From Anaerosalibacter massiliensis (GTDB taxonomy: Bacteria; Bacillota; Clostridia; Tissierellales; Sporanaerobacteraceae): 64,000 bases of DNA. Made by a program: the position numbers and the translations under genes. The stretch is from the NCBI GenBank assembly GCA_000751555.1, contig CCEZ01000008.1, forward strand, positions 62,001 through 126,000, written 5' to 3'. The notes under the pieces are model-generated. The model did no database searches, was not told the origin of the DNA, and saw nothing but the letters and a program-made list of their open reading frames with translations. This document shows, one piece after another, positions 9,320 through 18,581 of the stretch (positions are counted from its first letter, which is position 1; each line of letters opens with the position of its first letter).

Positions 9320-10165
9320 GTGTCTAATAATGTTAATCTAGATGATCCAGTTAAAATGTATCTGAAAGAAATAGGAAAAATTCCTCTTCTTACAAGAGAT
9401 GAAGAAATTGAACTAGCAAAGAGAATGGAAGCAGGGGATGAATCTGCAAAAAAACATCTTTTAGAAGCAAACTTAAGATTAGTAGTTAGTATTGCGAAAA
9501 AATATATAGGAAGGCAGATGTCATTCTTGGACTTAATTCAAGAGGGAAATTTAGGACTTGCAAAAGCTGTTGATAAATTTGACTATAAAAAAGGCTATAA
9601 ATTTAGTACCTATGCTACTTGGTGGATACGCCAGTCTATAACAAGGGCCATAGCGGATCAAGCAAGAACTATAAGAATACCGGTTCATATGATTGAAAAT
9701 ATAAACAAGCTTGTTAGGGTACAAAAACAACTTGTACAAGAACTAGGTAGAGAGCCTTTGCCTGAAGAAATAGCAAAAGTTATGGATATGGACGTAAACA
9801 AAGTTAGAGAAATAATGAAAATAGCTCAAGAACCTGTATCTTTAGAGACACCCATAGGAGAAGAAGAAGATAGCAATTTAGGAGATTTTATAGAAGATGA
9901 ACAAATAGATACACCTGCAGAATCGGCAATATATACTATGTTAAAAGAAGAACTTCTTGATGTTTTGGAAACTTTAACTCCTAGAGAACAAGAAGTATTG
10001 ATACTCAGATTTGGCTTAGGTGATGGAAGAATCAGGACTTTAGAAGAAGTAGGAAAAGAATTTAATGTTACAAGAGAAAGAATAAGGCAGATAGAAGCCA
10101 AAGCTCTAAGAAAACTTAGACATCCAAGTAGAAGCAAAAAACTAAAAGACTTTCTAGAGGAGTAA
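9320..10165 (+). CDS. Short primary-type sigma-70 factor (RpoD/SigA-like)
   Basis: This 281-residue sigma factor contains the conserved [21 protein letters not shown] region 1.2, region 2 ([32 protein letters not shown]), region 3 and region 4.2 ([30 protein letters not shown]). It lacks the N-terminal region 1.1 and is shorter than typical Firmicute SigA (about 360-375 residues). It starts at GTG 9320 behind AAAGAGGTG. It may be an accessory group 2 sigma factor or a compact primary one. A strong hairpin terminator follows directly. Its neighbours are not the usual dnaG-rpoD context, favouring an accessory role. Confidence 0.88.
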   Translation: MSNNVNLDDPVKMYLKEIGKIPLLTRDEEIELAKRMEAGDESAKKHLLEANLRLVVSIAKKYIGRQMSFLDLIQEGNLGLAKAVDKFDYKKGYKFSTYATWWIRQSITRAIADQARTIRIPVHMIENINKLVRVQKQLVQELGREPLPEEIAKVMDMDVNKVREIMKIAQEPVSLETPIGEEEDSNLGDFIEDEQIDTPAESAIYTMLKEELLDVLETLTPREQEVLILRFGLGDGRIRTLEEVGKEFNVTRERIRQIEAKALRKLRHPSRSKKLKDFLEE

Positions 10166-10171
10166 TGTAAT

Positions 10172-10205
10172 AAAAAATAGCCAAGATATATCTTGGCTAT
10201 TTTTT
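10172..10205. terminator. Bidirectional terminator between sigma factor and nrdJ
   Basis: A perfect stem (AAAAAATAGCCAAGATA and complement) is flanked by A- and T-runs and sits between two convergent genes. It can end transcription on both strands. Confidence 0.9.
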
Positions 10206-10211
10206 ATTTAT

Positions 10212-12344
10212 TTATATTGAACAAGGACTGTATCCACAATCCTGACATTCTGCACAACCTCCGCTATGGATTAAAGTCCCTCCGCACATTGGACAAGTAT
10301 CTGGATCCTCTTCTAATTGTTCTACTATTAACTCATCTATTTCCCTTTGTAATTCTTCAATTTTTTCTAATTTACTTAAACTAGGTTTATTTGAAATAAG
10401 TATTCCTTCTCTAGCACAACCATCTCTATAAATTGTAATGCCTTTAACACCTTTCTTCCAAGCATAAATATATAAATCTTCTACTTCTTCTACAGTAAAT
10501 TCATTTGGTACATTGACAGTAGAAGATATACTAGCATCAATATATTGTTGCCAAACTGATTGTATATCTATTCTTTCCTTATAATTCAATGTTGAAGTAG
10601 TTACAAAGAAATCTGGCAATTCATCTTCTCTTGTTATATTATTTCTATCCATATATTCCTTCACTATTGGAGTAAATACTTTATAATAAGTATCCTCTTG
10701 ATGCAATGATTCTGATTTCCTAGTATAGGATATTTGGAACATCGGCTCTAATCCATTGCTGCATCCAATTAAAGTAGATATACTTCCTGTAGGTGCTATA
10801 GTTAGAAGTTGGCTATTTCTAAGTCCATATTTCTTAATAAGTTCCAAAACATCTTCATTAACATTAGATAATAAAAATGGTGATTTTAATACCTTCTCAG
10901 CATTATACCTAGAATATGTTCCATGTTCTTTCGCCAATAAAGCTGATTCTCTTAAAGCCTCATTTATTAATACTTTTCCTATTTTATGAATTAATTCTAT
11001 AGATTCCTCGCTACCATATTTTACTCCCAATTTAATGAACATATCTGCTAATCCCATAAGGCCTAGTCCAATCTGTCTTAATTCTCTAGACATTTCTCTT
11101 TGCTGTTCTAATGGATGTAAATTCATATTTTCATCTAATACTTCATTTAAATATATAACTCCCTCTCTTACCATTTCACCAAATCTTTGGTAGTCAAATT
11201 CAGCTTTTTCCGTAAATTCATTTTTAACAAATTCACTTAAATTAATAGAAGATAGATTGCAACTACCAAAAGGAGGTAAAGGTTCTTCTGCACAAGGATT
11301 AACTCCAGCAAATTCAAACTTTTCATCTTCACTCATCAAATGCCATGAATTAATACGATTTGTATATAATATACCTGGTTCTGCCATATTCCAATTATTT
11401 TTAGCTAATTTTCTAAATAGCTCTTTAGCATTAATCTTTTTCCTAATTTCCTCACCAGTAGCCTCTACTTTAAAATATAACTCAAAATCTTCATCCTCTA
11501 CAACAGCTTTCATAAAATCATCATTTATATTAACAGATATATTAGCATAGTTTACCTTATCTAGATTGTTTTTTACATCAATAAAATCTCCAATATCAGG
11601 ATGACTACAATCTAAATTGAGCATTAAAGCTCCTCTTCTGCCTTTCATACCAATTAGTCCTGTAACTAAGGAATAAAGATCCATAAATGAAACTGCCCCT
11701 GTAGTAGTGTTTGCAGCATTATTTACTTTAGCTCCTTTTGGTCTCAATTTAGATAAAGTAAGACCAACTCCACCACCATAAGAATAAGTTCTAGCCATAT
11801 ATTTAGCAGTGTCAAAAATAGCTTCAATATTATCTTCCACTTGAGGCATGACATAACAATTACTTAGAGTTATCTTTCTACCATATTTATCTAGTCCTCT
11901 ACCTGCCAATATTCTTCCTGCTGGCATAAACTTCTTATCCTTTATGGCCTTTTTTATAAAACTATTTCCACCACTAACTCTTGTTAGAAAATCATCAAAA
12001 CTTTCATTTTCAAATCTATATTTTTTCTCATAAATATCCCTTTGCAAATCTGTCATTTCCCAGCCATGTTTTCTAAGTCGAGCCCTTTCATCTCTATATA
12101 AAATGTATTTTTTAGCTACATCAGGCCTATTTTTCATTAGTTCAATTTCTACAAAATCTTGAATTTTTTCAATATGCACTATTTCTAAATTTTTAAAATC
12201 ATTAAATGCCTTATCTGCAATTTCTTCAGCTAATAATTCGTCTACTCCTTTTTCCGTTTCTGACATAGCTTTGCAGATAGCATTTACTATTTTATCTCCT
12301 TCAAACTTTACAACTGCACCATTTCTTTTTTCTACTTTCAACAT
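10212..12344 (-). CDS. nrdJ: Adenosylcobalamin-dependent (class II) ribonucleotide reductase
   Basis: This enzyme reduces ribonucleotides to deoxyribonucleotides using coenzyme B12. The roughly 710-residue protein has an N-terminal ATP-cone (LKVEKRNGAVVKFEGDKIVNAI), the NPCAEEPLPPFGSCNLSSINL active-site region and an IAPTGSISTLIGCS segment. A C-terminal cysteine-rich tail (CPMCGGTL...CAECQDCGYSPC) supplies redox and zinc-binding cysteines. ATG 12344 is preferred because GGAGGGG lies just upstream; an in-frame ATG at 12413 would add an unlikely hydrophobic extension. No cobalamin riboswitch is visible in the short upstream gap. Confidence 0.94.
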   Translation of the reverse strand: MLKVEKRNGAVVKFEGDKIVNAICKAMSETEKGVDELLAEEIADKAFNDFKNLEIVHIEKIQDFVEIELMKNRPDVAKKYILYRDERARLRKHGWEMTDLQRDIYEKKYRFENESFDDFLTRVSGGNSFIKKAIKDKKFMPAGRILAGRGLDKYGRKITLSNCYVMPQVEDNIEAIFDTAKYMARTYSYGGGVGLTLSKLRPKGAKVNNAANTTTGAVSFMDLYSLVTGLIGMKGRRGALMLNLDCSHPDIGDFIDVKNNLDKVNYANISVNINDDFMKAVVEDEDFELYFKVEATGEEIRKKINAKELFRKLAKNNWNMAEPGILYTNRINSWHLMSEDEKFEFAGVNPCAEEPLPPFGSCNLSSINLSEFVKNEFTEKAEFDYQRFGEMVREGVIYLNEVLDENMNLHPLEQQREMSRELRQIGLGLMGLADMFIKLGVKYGSEESIELIHKIGKVLINEALRESALLAKEHGTYSRYNAEKVLKSPFLLSNVNEDVLELIKKYGLRNSQLLTIAPTGSISTLIGCSNGLEPMFQISYTRKSESLHQEDTYYKVFTPIVKEYMDRNNITREDELPDFFVTTSTLNYKERIDIQSVWQQYIDASISSTVNVPNEFTVEEVEDLYIYAWKKGVKGITIYRDGCAREGILISNKPSLSKLEKIEELQREIDELIVEQLEEDPDTCPMCGGTLIHSGGCAECQDCGYSPCSI

Positions 12345-12532
12345 GAATTCCCCTCCACATCTATATATAGTATATATTGCGATTATTAACACTACATATG
12401 TACAAGGTATCATATATTTATTTCAAAATCAAGCTGAAAATAAATAATAATTTTTAATAAATTAAACCTATCTTGTTTTCTACAGCATAAAGGATATAAT
12501 TATTATATTATATACTAAGGGAGATGATTGAA

Positions 12533-13543
12533 ATGGATAGAATAAATATTGAAAAAATAATACTTCATATTTTAGATAATTCCGTAGGAATACCTGCGTT
12601 ATCTGAAGAAGAACATCCCTATAGTGGAGAGATAATGGAATTTTTAGAAATCCATATAGAAAAAGTTTTTGATGATATTAATATAAAAAAGGCTTTCTTT
12701 GATTCTGAAGAAAACCTTGTGAAAAATATATGTATAGATATTTCAAAAGACAATGACAACTTTATAGCGAAGACTAAAGAATTTGCTCAACTAATGTATA
12801 ATATAATGGCTGAAAATCCCTCTATACCTTCTTGCGATTTAATTTGTGTTCTTTTTAATGGAGATGGTAGAAAGTATCTAGGCTTCTTTATATTAAATTA
12901 TAAAACTTCTTACATACATTATATAGAAGAATCTGATGATAAAAGAGTTAATAAAGTAATAAAACAAAAAACAACATTACCAAATGTAAATCAAAAAATA
13001 GATGAATTTATAATAGTAGATTTAGAAGATTATTCAATACTGTTAAAGCAAAAGAAATATGAAATTAATGGTGAAAAGGAATATTATATCTCCAAATATT
13101 TATTGCACTCAAAGGATACATTATCAGACAAGGAAAAAATGGATATTGTGAATAAAGTATCTAAAAAAATAGTAAGGGACTATTGTGAAGATGATGTAAC
13201 AAAAATGGCAAAAATTAAAAATGCTATAGTTGAATCTGTAGAAGAATCAGACACTATAGATATAGATCATATTAAAACAAAGGCCTTTAATGAAAATATA
13301 GAGCTTCAAAATATATATGAAGAAGAAATAGAAAAGAGAGGACTTACAGAAAAAACTATAGAGGTAAATGAACCACTATATAAGAAAATACCTAGAAAGC
13401 AAAAATTAATAATTGATGAAGATATAGAGATAAAAATACCTGTATCCTATTTAACTGGTAACGATAAAATAGAATTTATAAATAATACTGATGGAACTAT
13501 ATCTATTATACTCAAGAGTATCAAAGACATACAGGGAAAATAA
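12533..13543 (+). CDS. Nucleoid-associated protein homologue (YejK/NdpA family)
   Basis: The protein of about 336 residues resembles the 37-kDa nucleoid-associated family. It has an N-terminal alpha/beta region with PSCDLICVLFNGDGRKYLGFFILNYK followed by a charged helical part. YejK binds the nucleoid in enterobacteria, but a function in Firmicutes is not established. ATG 12533 is chosen because AAGGGAG ends 9 bases before it; ATG 12524 overlaps that site. The gene is monocistronic, divergent from nrdJ, and ends at a strong bidirectional terminator. Confidence 0.7.
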   Translation: MDRINIEKIILHILDNSVGIPALSEEEHPYSGEIMEFLEIHIEKVFDDINIKKAFFDSEENLVKNICIDISKDNDNFIAKTKEFAQLMYNIMAENPSIPSCDLICVLFNGDGRKYLGFFILNYKTSYIHYIEESDDKRVNKVIKQKTTLPNVNQKIDEFIIVDLEDYSILLKQKKYEINGEKEYYISKYLLHSKDTLSDKEKMDIVNKVSKKIVRDYCEDDVTKMAKIKNAIVESVEESDTIDIDHIKTKAFNENIELQNIYEEEIEKRGLTEKTIEVNEPLYKKIPRKQKLIIDEDIEIKIPVSYLTGNDKIEFINNTDGTISIILKSIKDIQGK

Positions 13544-13550
13544 ATAAATA

Positions 13551-13602
13551 TTAAATACAAATAAACTATTTCAAGTTCTTGAAATAGTTTATTTGTATTT
13601 AA
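13551..13602. terminator. Bidirectional terminator, 25-bp perfect stem
   Basis: The arms 13551-13575 and 13578-13602 are perfectly complementary with a 2-base loop. The outer stem is A/T-rich. It separates two convergent genes, so it probably terminates both. Confidence 0.88.
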
Positions 13603-13607
13603 AATAA

Positions 13608-14375
13608 TTAAACTCTTACAATTTTCGTATATTTATTATAAACTTCAAACTGTTCATCTGTTAATTTATCATCTGTAATAATTGCATTTACCTGATTAAA
13701 ATCAGCTATTTTATAAAAAGATGCTTTATCAAATTTAGTACTTTCACATAGAAAATAAATTTCATTTCCATACTCAACCATTGCCTGTTTGCTACTTGCT
13801 TCTATTGAGCCTGCCGTTGACAATCCTAATTTTAAATCTACCCCATTAGCACCTAAAAAAACTTTATCAAAATGCATCTTGCTAATTTGTTCTACAGTGG
13901 TAGTACCTTCAATCGTTTTAGCTGAATGTAAATAAATTCCTCCAAGAACTATAATACTGTAGTCTGTTTTGTCTGATAGTTGGTTTACTACACCAACAGA
14001 ATTTGTAATAATACTAAGATTTTTAGCATCCAATTCCGCTGCCATTAAATATGTTAGCGTACTCGAATTTAAAGCTATGATTTCACCATCTTCAACAAGA
14101 GAAGCAGCATATTTGGCAATTGACTTTTTTTCATTAACATATTTACCCTGTTTGCTTGAGAAGTCATACTCATTTCCAATCTGCTCAACTAATATTGCTC
14201 CACCATGAGTTCTCTTAACTACTCCAGCCTTTTCTAATTCAGTCAAATCTCTTCGGATAGTTGAAGGAGATACATTAAAGGCTTCAGATAATTCTTTAAT
14301 AGTAATACCCTTATTAACTCCCTTATCACTATTTATCTTATTTATTATTTTTAATAATCTTTCTTCTTTAAACAT
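13608..14375 (-). CDS. DeoR/GlpR-family transcriptional repressor
   Basis: This protein of about 255 residues has an N-terminal DeoR helix-turn-helix (TIKELSEAFNVSPSTIRRDLTELEKAGVVKRTHGGAIL). A sugar-isomerase-like effector domain follows, containing VFLGANGVDLKLGLST. Such proteins usually sense a phosphorylated sugar intermediate and repress a neighbouring catabolic operon. It is divergent from the aldolase/PTS/alcohol dehydrogenase operon, which is its likely target. ATG 14375 fits the ribosome binding site better than ATG 14384. Confidence 0.9.
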   Translation of the reverse strand: MFKEERLLKIINKINSDKGVNKGITIKELSEAFNVSPSTIRRDLTELEKAGVVKRTHGGAILVEQIGNEYDFSSKQGKYVNEKKSIAKYAASLVEDGEIIALNSSTLTYLMAAELDAKNLSIITNSVGVVNQLSDKTDYSIIVLGGIYLHSAKTIEGTTTVEQISKMHFDKVFLGANGVDLKLGLSTAGSIEASSKQAMVEYGNEIYFLCESTKFDKASFYKIADFNQVNAIITDDKLTDEQFEVYNKYTKIVRV

Positions 14376-14449
14376 AGGCCCCATCCTTTAAATCATTTTA
14401 TAAGTTTAGTTTAACAAGAAAATAAAACAAAGTCAAATTTATATGATTA

Positions 14450-14566
14450 TTTATGCTTATATATGATAAATTATATTAGATATAATGATAATTTGTGATA
14501 GATTTTATTGACACAATACAGGAAATCGTTTATAATCAAAACATAGTTACCATAAATGAGCATAAA
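14450..14566 (+). promoter_or_regulatory. Promoter of the PTS/aldolase operon with candidate DeoR half-sites
   Basis: A near-perfect housekeeping promoter is visible: TTGACA at 14508-14513, a 17-base spacer and TATAAT at 14531-14536. Complementary TTTATGCT (14450-14457) and AGCATAAA (14559-14566) flank it. These are candidate half-sites for the divergent DeoR-family repressor, possibly acting by looping. Confidence 0.65.
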
Positions 14567-14583
14567 AGATTGGAGGAAATAAA

Positions 14584-15423
14584 ATGTTAGTAAATAGTAA
14601 ACAATTATTATTAGATGCAAAAAGAGGTGGATATGCAATACCCTCAACCAATATATTCAATTTAAATTCTTTAAAAGGTGTTTTAAAGGCTGCAGAAGAA
14701 AATCGTAGCCCATTAATTATTAGCTTGGCAGAAGTGCATACTGAATCACTATCCATTGGTGAAACTGCAAATATAGTTAACTATTATGCAAATAAAACGG
14801 ATTTACCAATAGTACTACATTTTGATCATGGATTTACTCCATCTTTAGTAAAACAAGCAATAAATAAAGGTTTTACTTCCGTTATGATAGATGGTTCTAG
14901 TTTACCTTTTGATGAAAACGTAAAGATAACAAAAGAAATTGTAACATTGGCTCATGAAAAAAATGTAACAGTAGAGGCAGAAATTGGCCATGTAGGTGGT
15001 GGAGAATCCTATACTGATCCTGAAGATGATCATTCACAACTTACAACTGTAGAGGAAGCAAAACGTTTTGCAAAATTAACAAATGTAGATTCATTGGCAG
15101 TATCTATTGGTACAGCACATGGTACTTATAGAGGTACTCCTAAAATTGATTTTGAACGTTTGTCTCAAATTAATCAGGCAGTAGATATTCCTCTAGTTCT
15201 TCATGGAGGTTCAGGTTCTGGAAGTGAAAATTTACGTAAAGCTGTAGAATTAGGTATTTGTAAAGTAAATATTTTTACAGACCTTACTATTGCTGCCCAT
15301 GATAAATTAGTAGATAATTTTAAAGATATAAATTATTATGATGCATGTTTACTTGCAGAAGAAGGAATTAAAGAATGTTTATTAAATTATTATTCAATTT
15401 TTAAAACGAAGAGAGGGATGTAA
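14584..15423 (+). CDS. Class II ketose-phosphate aldolase (Fba/GatY-like)
   Basis: This 279-residue zinc-dependent aldolase has the class II signature VLHFDHGFTPSLVKQAINKGFTSVMIDGSSL near residue 80, EAEIGHVGGGE near residue 135 and the HGGSGSG phosphate loop near residue 210. It splits a ketose phosphate into dihydroxyacetone phosphate and an aldehyde. It is the first gene of an operon with a fructose-type PTS but no visible 1-phosphofructokinase, so the substrate may be a ketose 1-phosphate. TTGGAGG precedes ATG 14584. Confidence 0.9.
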   Translation: MLVNSKQLLLDAKRGGYAIPSTNIFNLNSLKGVLKAAEENRSPLIISLAEVHTESLSIGETANIVNYYANKTDLPIVLHFDHGFTPSLVKQAINKGFTSVMIDGSSLPFDENVKITKEIVTLAHEKNVTVEAEIGHVGGGESYTDPEDDHSQLTTVEEAKRFAKLTNVDSLAVSIGTAHGTYRGTPKIDFERLSQINQAVDIPLVLHGGSGSGSENLRKAVELGICKVNIFTDLTIAAHDKLVDNFKDINYYDACLLAEEGIKECLLNYYSIFKTKRGM

Positions 15424-15424
15424 A

Positions 15425-15865
15425 ATGGATTTAAAAGATGTTTTCTTTAAAGAAGGTTTTATATTTGATTTAAAAGGTAATGATAAAATAGAAGTTTTTG
15501 ATGAAATGATTGAAGTTTTATACAAAAATAATAGGATTAGGGATAAAGAAAATTTTAAATATGCTATTTTAAAAAGAGAAGAAGAAGGTCCAACTGGAAT
15601 TGGAAATGGAATTGCAATACCCCATGGAGTATCTGATTCTGTAAATGTTCCTACAATTATATATGGATATAAAGAAAGTGGTTTAGACTATGAATCATTA
15701 GATGATACAGATGTAAGTATGGTATTTATGATTGCTGTACCAAAAGGTTCTAATAATGAGCATTTGAAAATTTTAAGTCAATTAGCTAGAACTTTAGTTC
15801 ACAAGGAAGTTGTAGAAGGTATTAGAAATGCCAAAAGTCCAGAAGAAATATTAAAAGTTTTTTAA
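15425..15865 (+). CDS. PTS fructose-type EIIA component
   Basis: This 146-residue EIIA domain of the mannitol/fructose class has its phosphorylation His in the motif GNGIAIPHGVSD near residue 67. It receives phosphate from HPr and passes it to EIIB of the next gene. It begins 2 bases after the aldolase stop, indicating translational coupling, and precedes the EIIBC gene by 15 bases. Confidence 0.92.
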   Translation: MDLKDVFFKEGFIFDLKGNDKIEVFDEMIEVLYKNNRIRDKENFKYAILKREEEGPTGIGNGIAIPHGVSDSVNVPTIIYGYKESGLDYESLDDTDVSMVFMIAVPKGSNNEHLKILSQLARTLVHKEVVEGIRNAKSPEEILKVF

Positions 15866-15880
15866 AAGGGGGCATATAAA

Positions 15881-17266
15881 ATGGCTAAAAAAATTGTAGC
15901 AATAACTTCTTGTCCAACTGGAATTGCACACACTTATATGGCTGCTGAAGCTTTAGAGCAAGCAGCTAAAAAAGATAATATTGAAATTAAAGTGGAAACT
16001 CAAGGGGCAAGTGGCGCTGAAAATATTTTAACAAAAGAGGATATTAGAGAAGCAGATGTGGTTATTTTTGCAGTAGATAAAAATATTGACACATCTCGTT
16101 TTGTAGGCAAACAAGCTATTACTGTTCCAGCAAATAAAGCTATTAAAGAACCTTCAGAACTTATGAAGAAAGCTCTAAATTATGAAGGAACAGAAATAGT
16201 AAAAGGAAAATCCGTAGATAATAATGAAAAAAGTATAGATTCTGCTACAGGAATATATAAACATATTATGACTGGTGTTTCTTATATGTTACCATTAGTT
16301 GTAGCAGGAGGTATCTTAATTGCTTTATCCTTTGCTTTTGGTATATATGCTTTTGAAGAAGAAGGAACTATTCCATGGGCCTTGTACCAAATTGGTGCAG
16401 GTTCAGCCTTTAGTTTAATGGTAGCTGTAATGTCTGGTTTTATAGCTCATTCTATAGGAGATAAATCAGCTTTTGCTCCAGGTATTATAGGAGGATTTAT
16501 AGCTAATTCAATTGGTGCTGGATTTTTAGGCGGAATACTTGCTGGTTTAATTGCAGGATATTTAGTAGTCTTTTTAAATAAAAATATTAAACTTCCAAAA
16601 TCCTTAAAAGGGTTAAAATCAATTATGATCATACCTGTATTATCTACTTTAATTATTGGATTGTTAATGTACTATGTAATAGGAAAACCAATTCACATAG
16701 CAACAGTTCATATTACAGAGTTCTTAAGCAGGTTGTCAGGTAGTGGAGCGATTATACTTGGTCTTATATTTGGGTTGTTCTATTTTGATTTAGGTGGACC
16801 AATGTCAAAAATTGTGTATACCTTTGGAGTAGGAGCTTTAGCAGAAGGAGTATATGGTCCAATGGGAGCTGCTATGGTATGTGGTATGGTTCCTCCAATT
16901 GGAATTGCATTATCTACCTTTGCTCGTCCAAAACTTTGGAATAAAGATCAGAAAGAAGCAGGTAAAGCTGCACTTTTCCTAGGATTAAGCTTTATTACAG
17001 AAGGAGCTATTCCTTTTGCGGCAGCAAATCCTAAAATAGTATTGCCTTCTTGTATGGCTGGCTCTGCAGTAGGATCTATTGTAGCACTATTATTAAATGT
17101 TGAAATAAAAGCTCCTCATGGTGGATTCTTCTTAATGTTTATACCAAATGCTATAGGTAATTTATTAGGATTTATTATTGCATTAATTGCAGGATCCTTG
17201 ACTACAGCTATATTAGTTACAATACTAAAACAAATTCAATTTAAAAATAAGGAAACTGCTAATTAA
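15881..17266 (+). CDS. PTS fructose-type EIIBC permease
   Basis: This 461-residue fused permease has an N-terminal EIIB domain with the phosphorylated Cys in TSCPTGIAHTYMAAEAL near residue 11. A linker leads into a membrane EIIC domain from about residue 115 (YKHIMTGVSYMLPLVVAGGILIALSFAFG) with roughly ten hydrophobic segments. It imports and phosphorylates a ketose such as fructose or a relative. The AAAGGGGG site supports the start. With the separate EIIA it forms a complete sugar-specific PTS. Confidence 0.93.
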   Translation: MAKKIVAITSCPTGIAHTYMAAEALEQAAKKDNIEIKVETQGASGAENILTKEDIREADVVIFAVDKNIDTSRFVGKQAITVPANKAIKEPSELMKKALNYEGTEIVKGKSVDNNEKSIDSATGIYKHIMTGVSYMLPLVVAGGILIALSFAFGIYAFEEEGTIPWALYQIGAGSAFSLMVAVMSGFIAHSIGDKSAFAPGIIGGFIANSIGAGFLGGILAGLIAGYLVVFLNKNIKLPKSLKGLKSIMIIPVLSTLIIGLLMYYVIGKPIHIATVHITEFLSRLSGSGAIILGLIFGLFYFDLGGPMSKIVYTFGVGALAEGVYGPMGAAMVCGMVPPIGIALSTFARPKLWNKDQKEAGKAALFLGLSFITEGAIPFAAANPKIVLPSCMAGSAVGSIVALLLNVEIKAPHGGFFLMFIPNAIGNLLGFIIALIAGSLTTAILVTILKQIQFKNKETAN

Positions 17267-17301
17267 AATAAATATTAAATAAAAATGGGAGGAATCTTAT
17301 A

Positions 17302-18471
17302 ATGTCTAGATTTACATTGCCAAGAGATTTATACTTTGGGGAAGATGCTTTGGAAGAGTTAAGAAATCTTAAAGGTCGTAAAAAGGCCATTATTCTTTCA
17401 GGTGGCTCTTCTATGGAGAAATTTGGTTTTCTAAATAGGGTTAGTAGTATTTTAAAAGAAACTGGATTAGAAGTTGAATATATTAAAGGTATTGAACCAG
17501 ATCCATCAGTAGAAACTGTAATGAAAGGTGCAAAAGCTATGGAAGAGTTTAGCCCTGATGTTATAGTTGCTATAGGTGGAGGTTCAACTATAGACGCTAG
17601 TAAAGCTATGTGGGTGTTTTATGAACATCCTGAATTAGAATTTGATGATGTAAAAGAACCATTTAGTATTCCAAAACTTAGGAACAAAGCTATCTTTGTA
17701 GCTATTCCTTCAACTAGTGGTACTGCTACAGAAGTAACATCTGCTTCAGTAATTACAGATTATAAACAAAAAGTAAAATATCCTCTTGTAGATTTTGAAA
17801 TTGTACCAGATATAGCTATTTTAGATACTAATATTCCTCAAACTATGACTCCAAAATTAGTTGCTCATACTGGAATGGATGCACTAACTCATGCTGTAGA
17901 AGCTTATGTAGCTACAAATAAATCTAGAATCTCAAATTCTGTAGCTAAAGAAGCCATTGCAACTATATATGATAATATTATTCCATCTTATAATGGTGAT
18001 GCTAAAGCGAGAGGAGAAATGCACATAGCTCAATGTCTAGCAGGTATGGCTTTTAGCAATGCTGGCTTAGGTATTGCCCATAGTTTAGCTCACCAGATAG
18101 GTGTCCAGTATGGTATATCTCATGGATGCTGCAATGCTATTTTATTACCTTATATAATTGAGTTTAATGCTAAAACTTCCTTAAAAGATTTTGCAGAATT
18201 GGCAAGAATGCTAGGTTTATCAGGAGGAACTGAAAAACAATTAACTAATTCTTTAGTAAAATCTATACAAGACTTAAATGCTGAATTAAACATAGCATCT
18301 ACATTAAAAGAAAATGGAGTTAAAGAAGATCTATTTAAATCTACAGTAGAATATATGGCCAAGAATGCAATAGTAGATGCAAATACACCAACAAATCCAA
18401 GAGAAGTTTCATATGAAGATATGAAGAATATATTAGAATGTGTATACTATGGAAAAGCTATTACATTTTAG
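17302..18471 (+). CDS. Iron-containing alcohol dehydrogenase
   Basis: This 389-residue group III alcohol dehydrogenase has the NAD-binding GGGSTIDASKAM motif near residue 96. Metal ligands fall in GMDALTHAVEAYVA and in GIAHSLAHQIGVQYGISHG. Homologues such as FucO reduce lactaldehyde and related aldehydes. Last in the aldolase/PTS operon, it probably reduces the aldehyde released by the aldolase (for example glyceraldehyde or lactaldehyde), regenerating NAD+. The specificity is inferred from context only. Confidence 0.9.
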   Translation: MSRFTLPRDLYFGEDALEELRNLKGRKKAIILSGGSSMEKFGFLNRVSSILKETGLEVEYIKGIEPDPSVETVMKGAKAMEEFSPDVIVAIGGGSTIDASKAMWVFYEHPELEFDDVKEPFSIPKLRNKAIFVAIPSTSGTATEVTSASVITDYKQKVKYPLVDFEIVPDIAILDTNIPQTMTPKLVAHTGMDALTHAVEAYVATNKSRISNSVAKEAIATIYDNIIPSYNGDAKARGEMHIAQCLAGMAFSNAGLGIAHSLAHQIGVQYGISHGCCNAILLPYIIEFNAKTSLKDFAELARMLGLSGGTEKQLTNSLVKSIQDLNAELNIASTLKENGVKEDLFKSTVEYMAKNAIVDANTPTNPREVSYEDMKNILECVYYGKAITF

Positions 18472-18519
18472 AAAATAAATTAGTTTTAAAATAAAAACCT
18501 CTAATAATAACTAATACAT

Positions 18520-18570
18520 TCCCCCTATGGTAAACAGATTAAATAAAAAAATCTTAATATCATAGGGGGA
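18520..18570 (+). terminator. Stem-loop after the PTS operon
   Basis: TCCCCCTATG (18520-18529) pairs with CATAGGGGGA (18561-18570), with a smaller AGATT/AATCT stem inside the loop. A T-rich stretch follows. It lies between convergent genes and probably ends the alcohol dehydrogenase transcript. Confidence 0.6.
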
Positions 18571-18581
18571 GTATTTTGATT

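Noticed and set aside
11257-11550. Plus-strand frame inside nrdJ
   Set aside because: It lies opposite the conserved reductase catalytic domain and has no start signal. It is a shadow frame.
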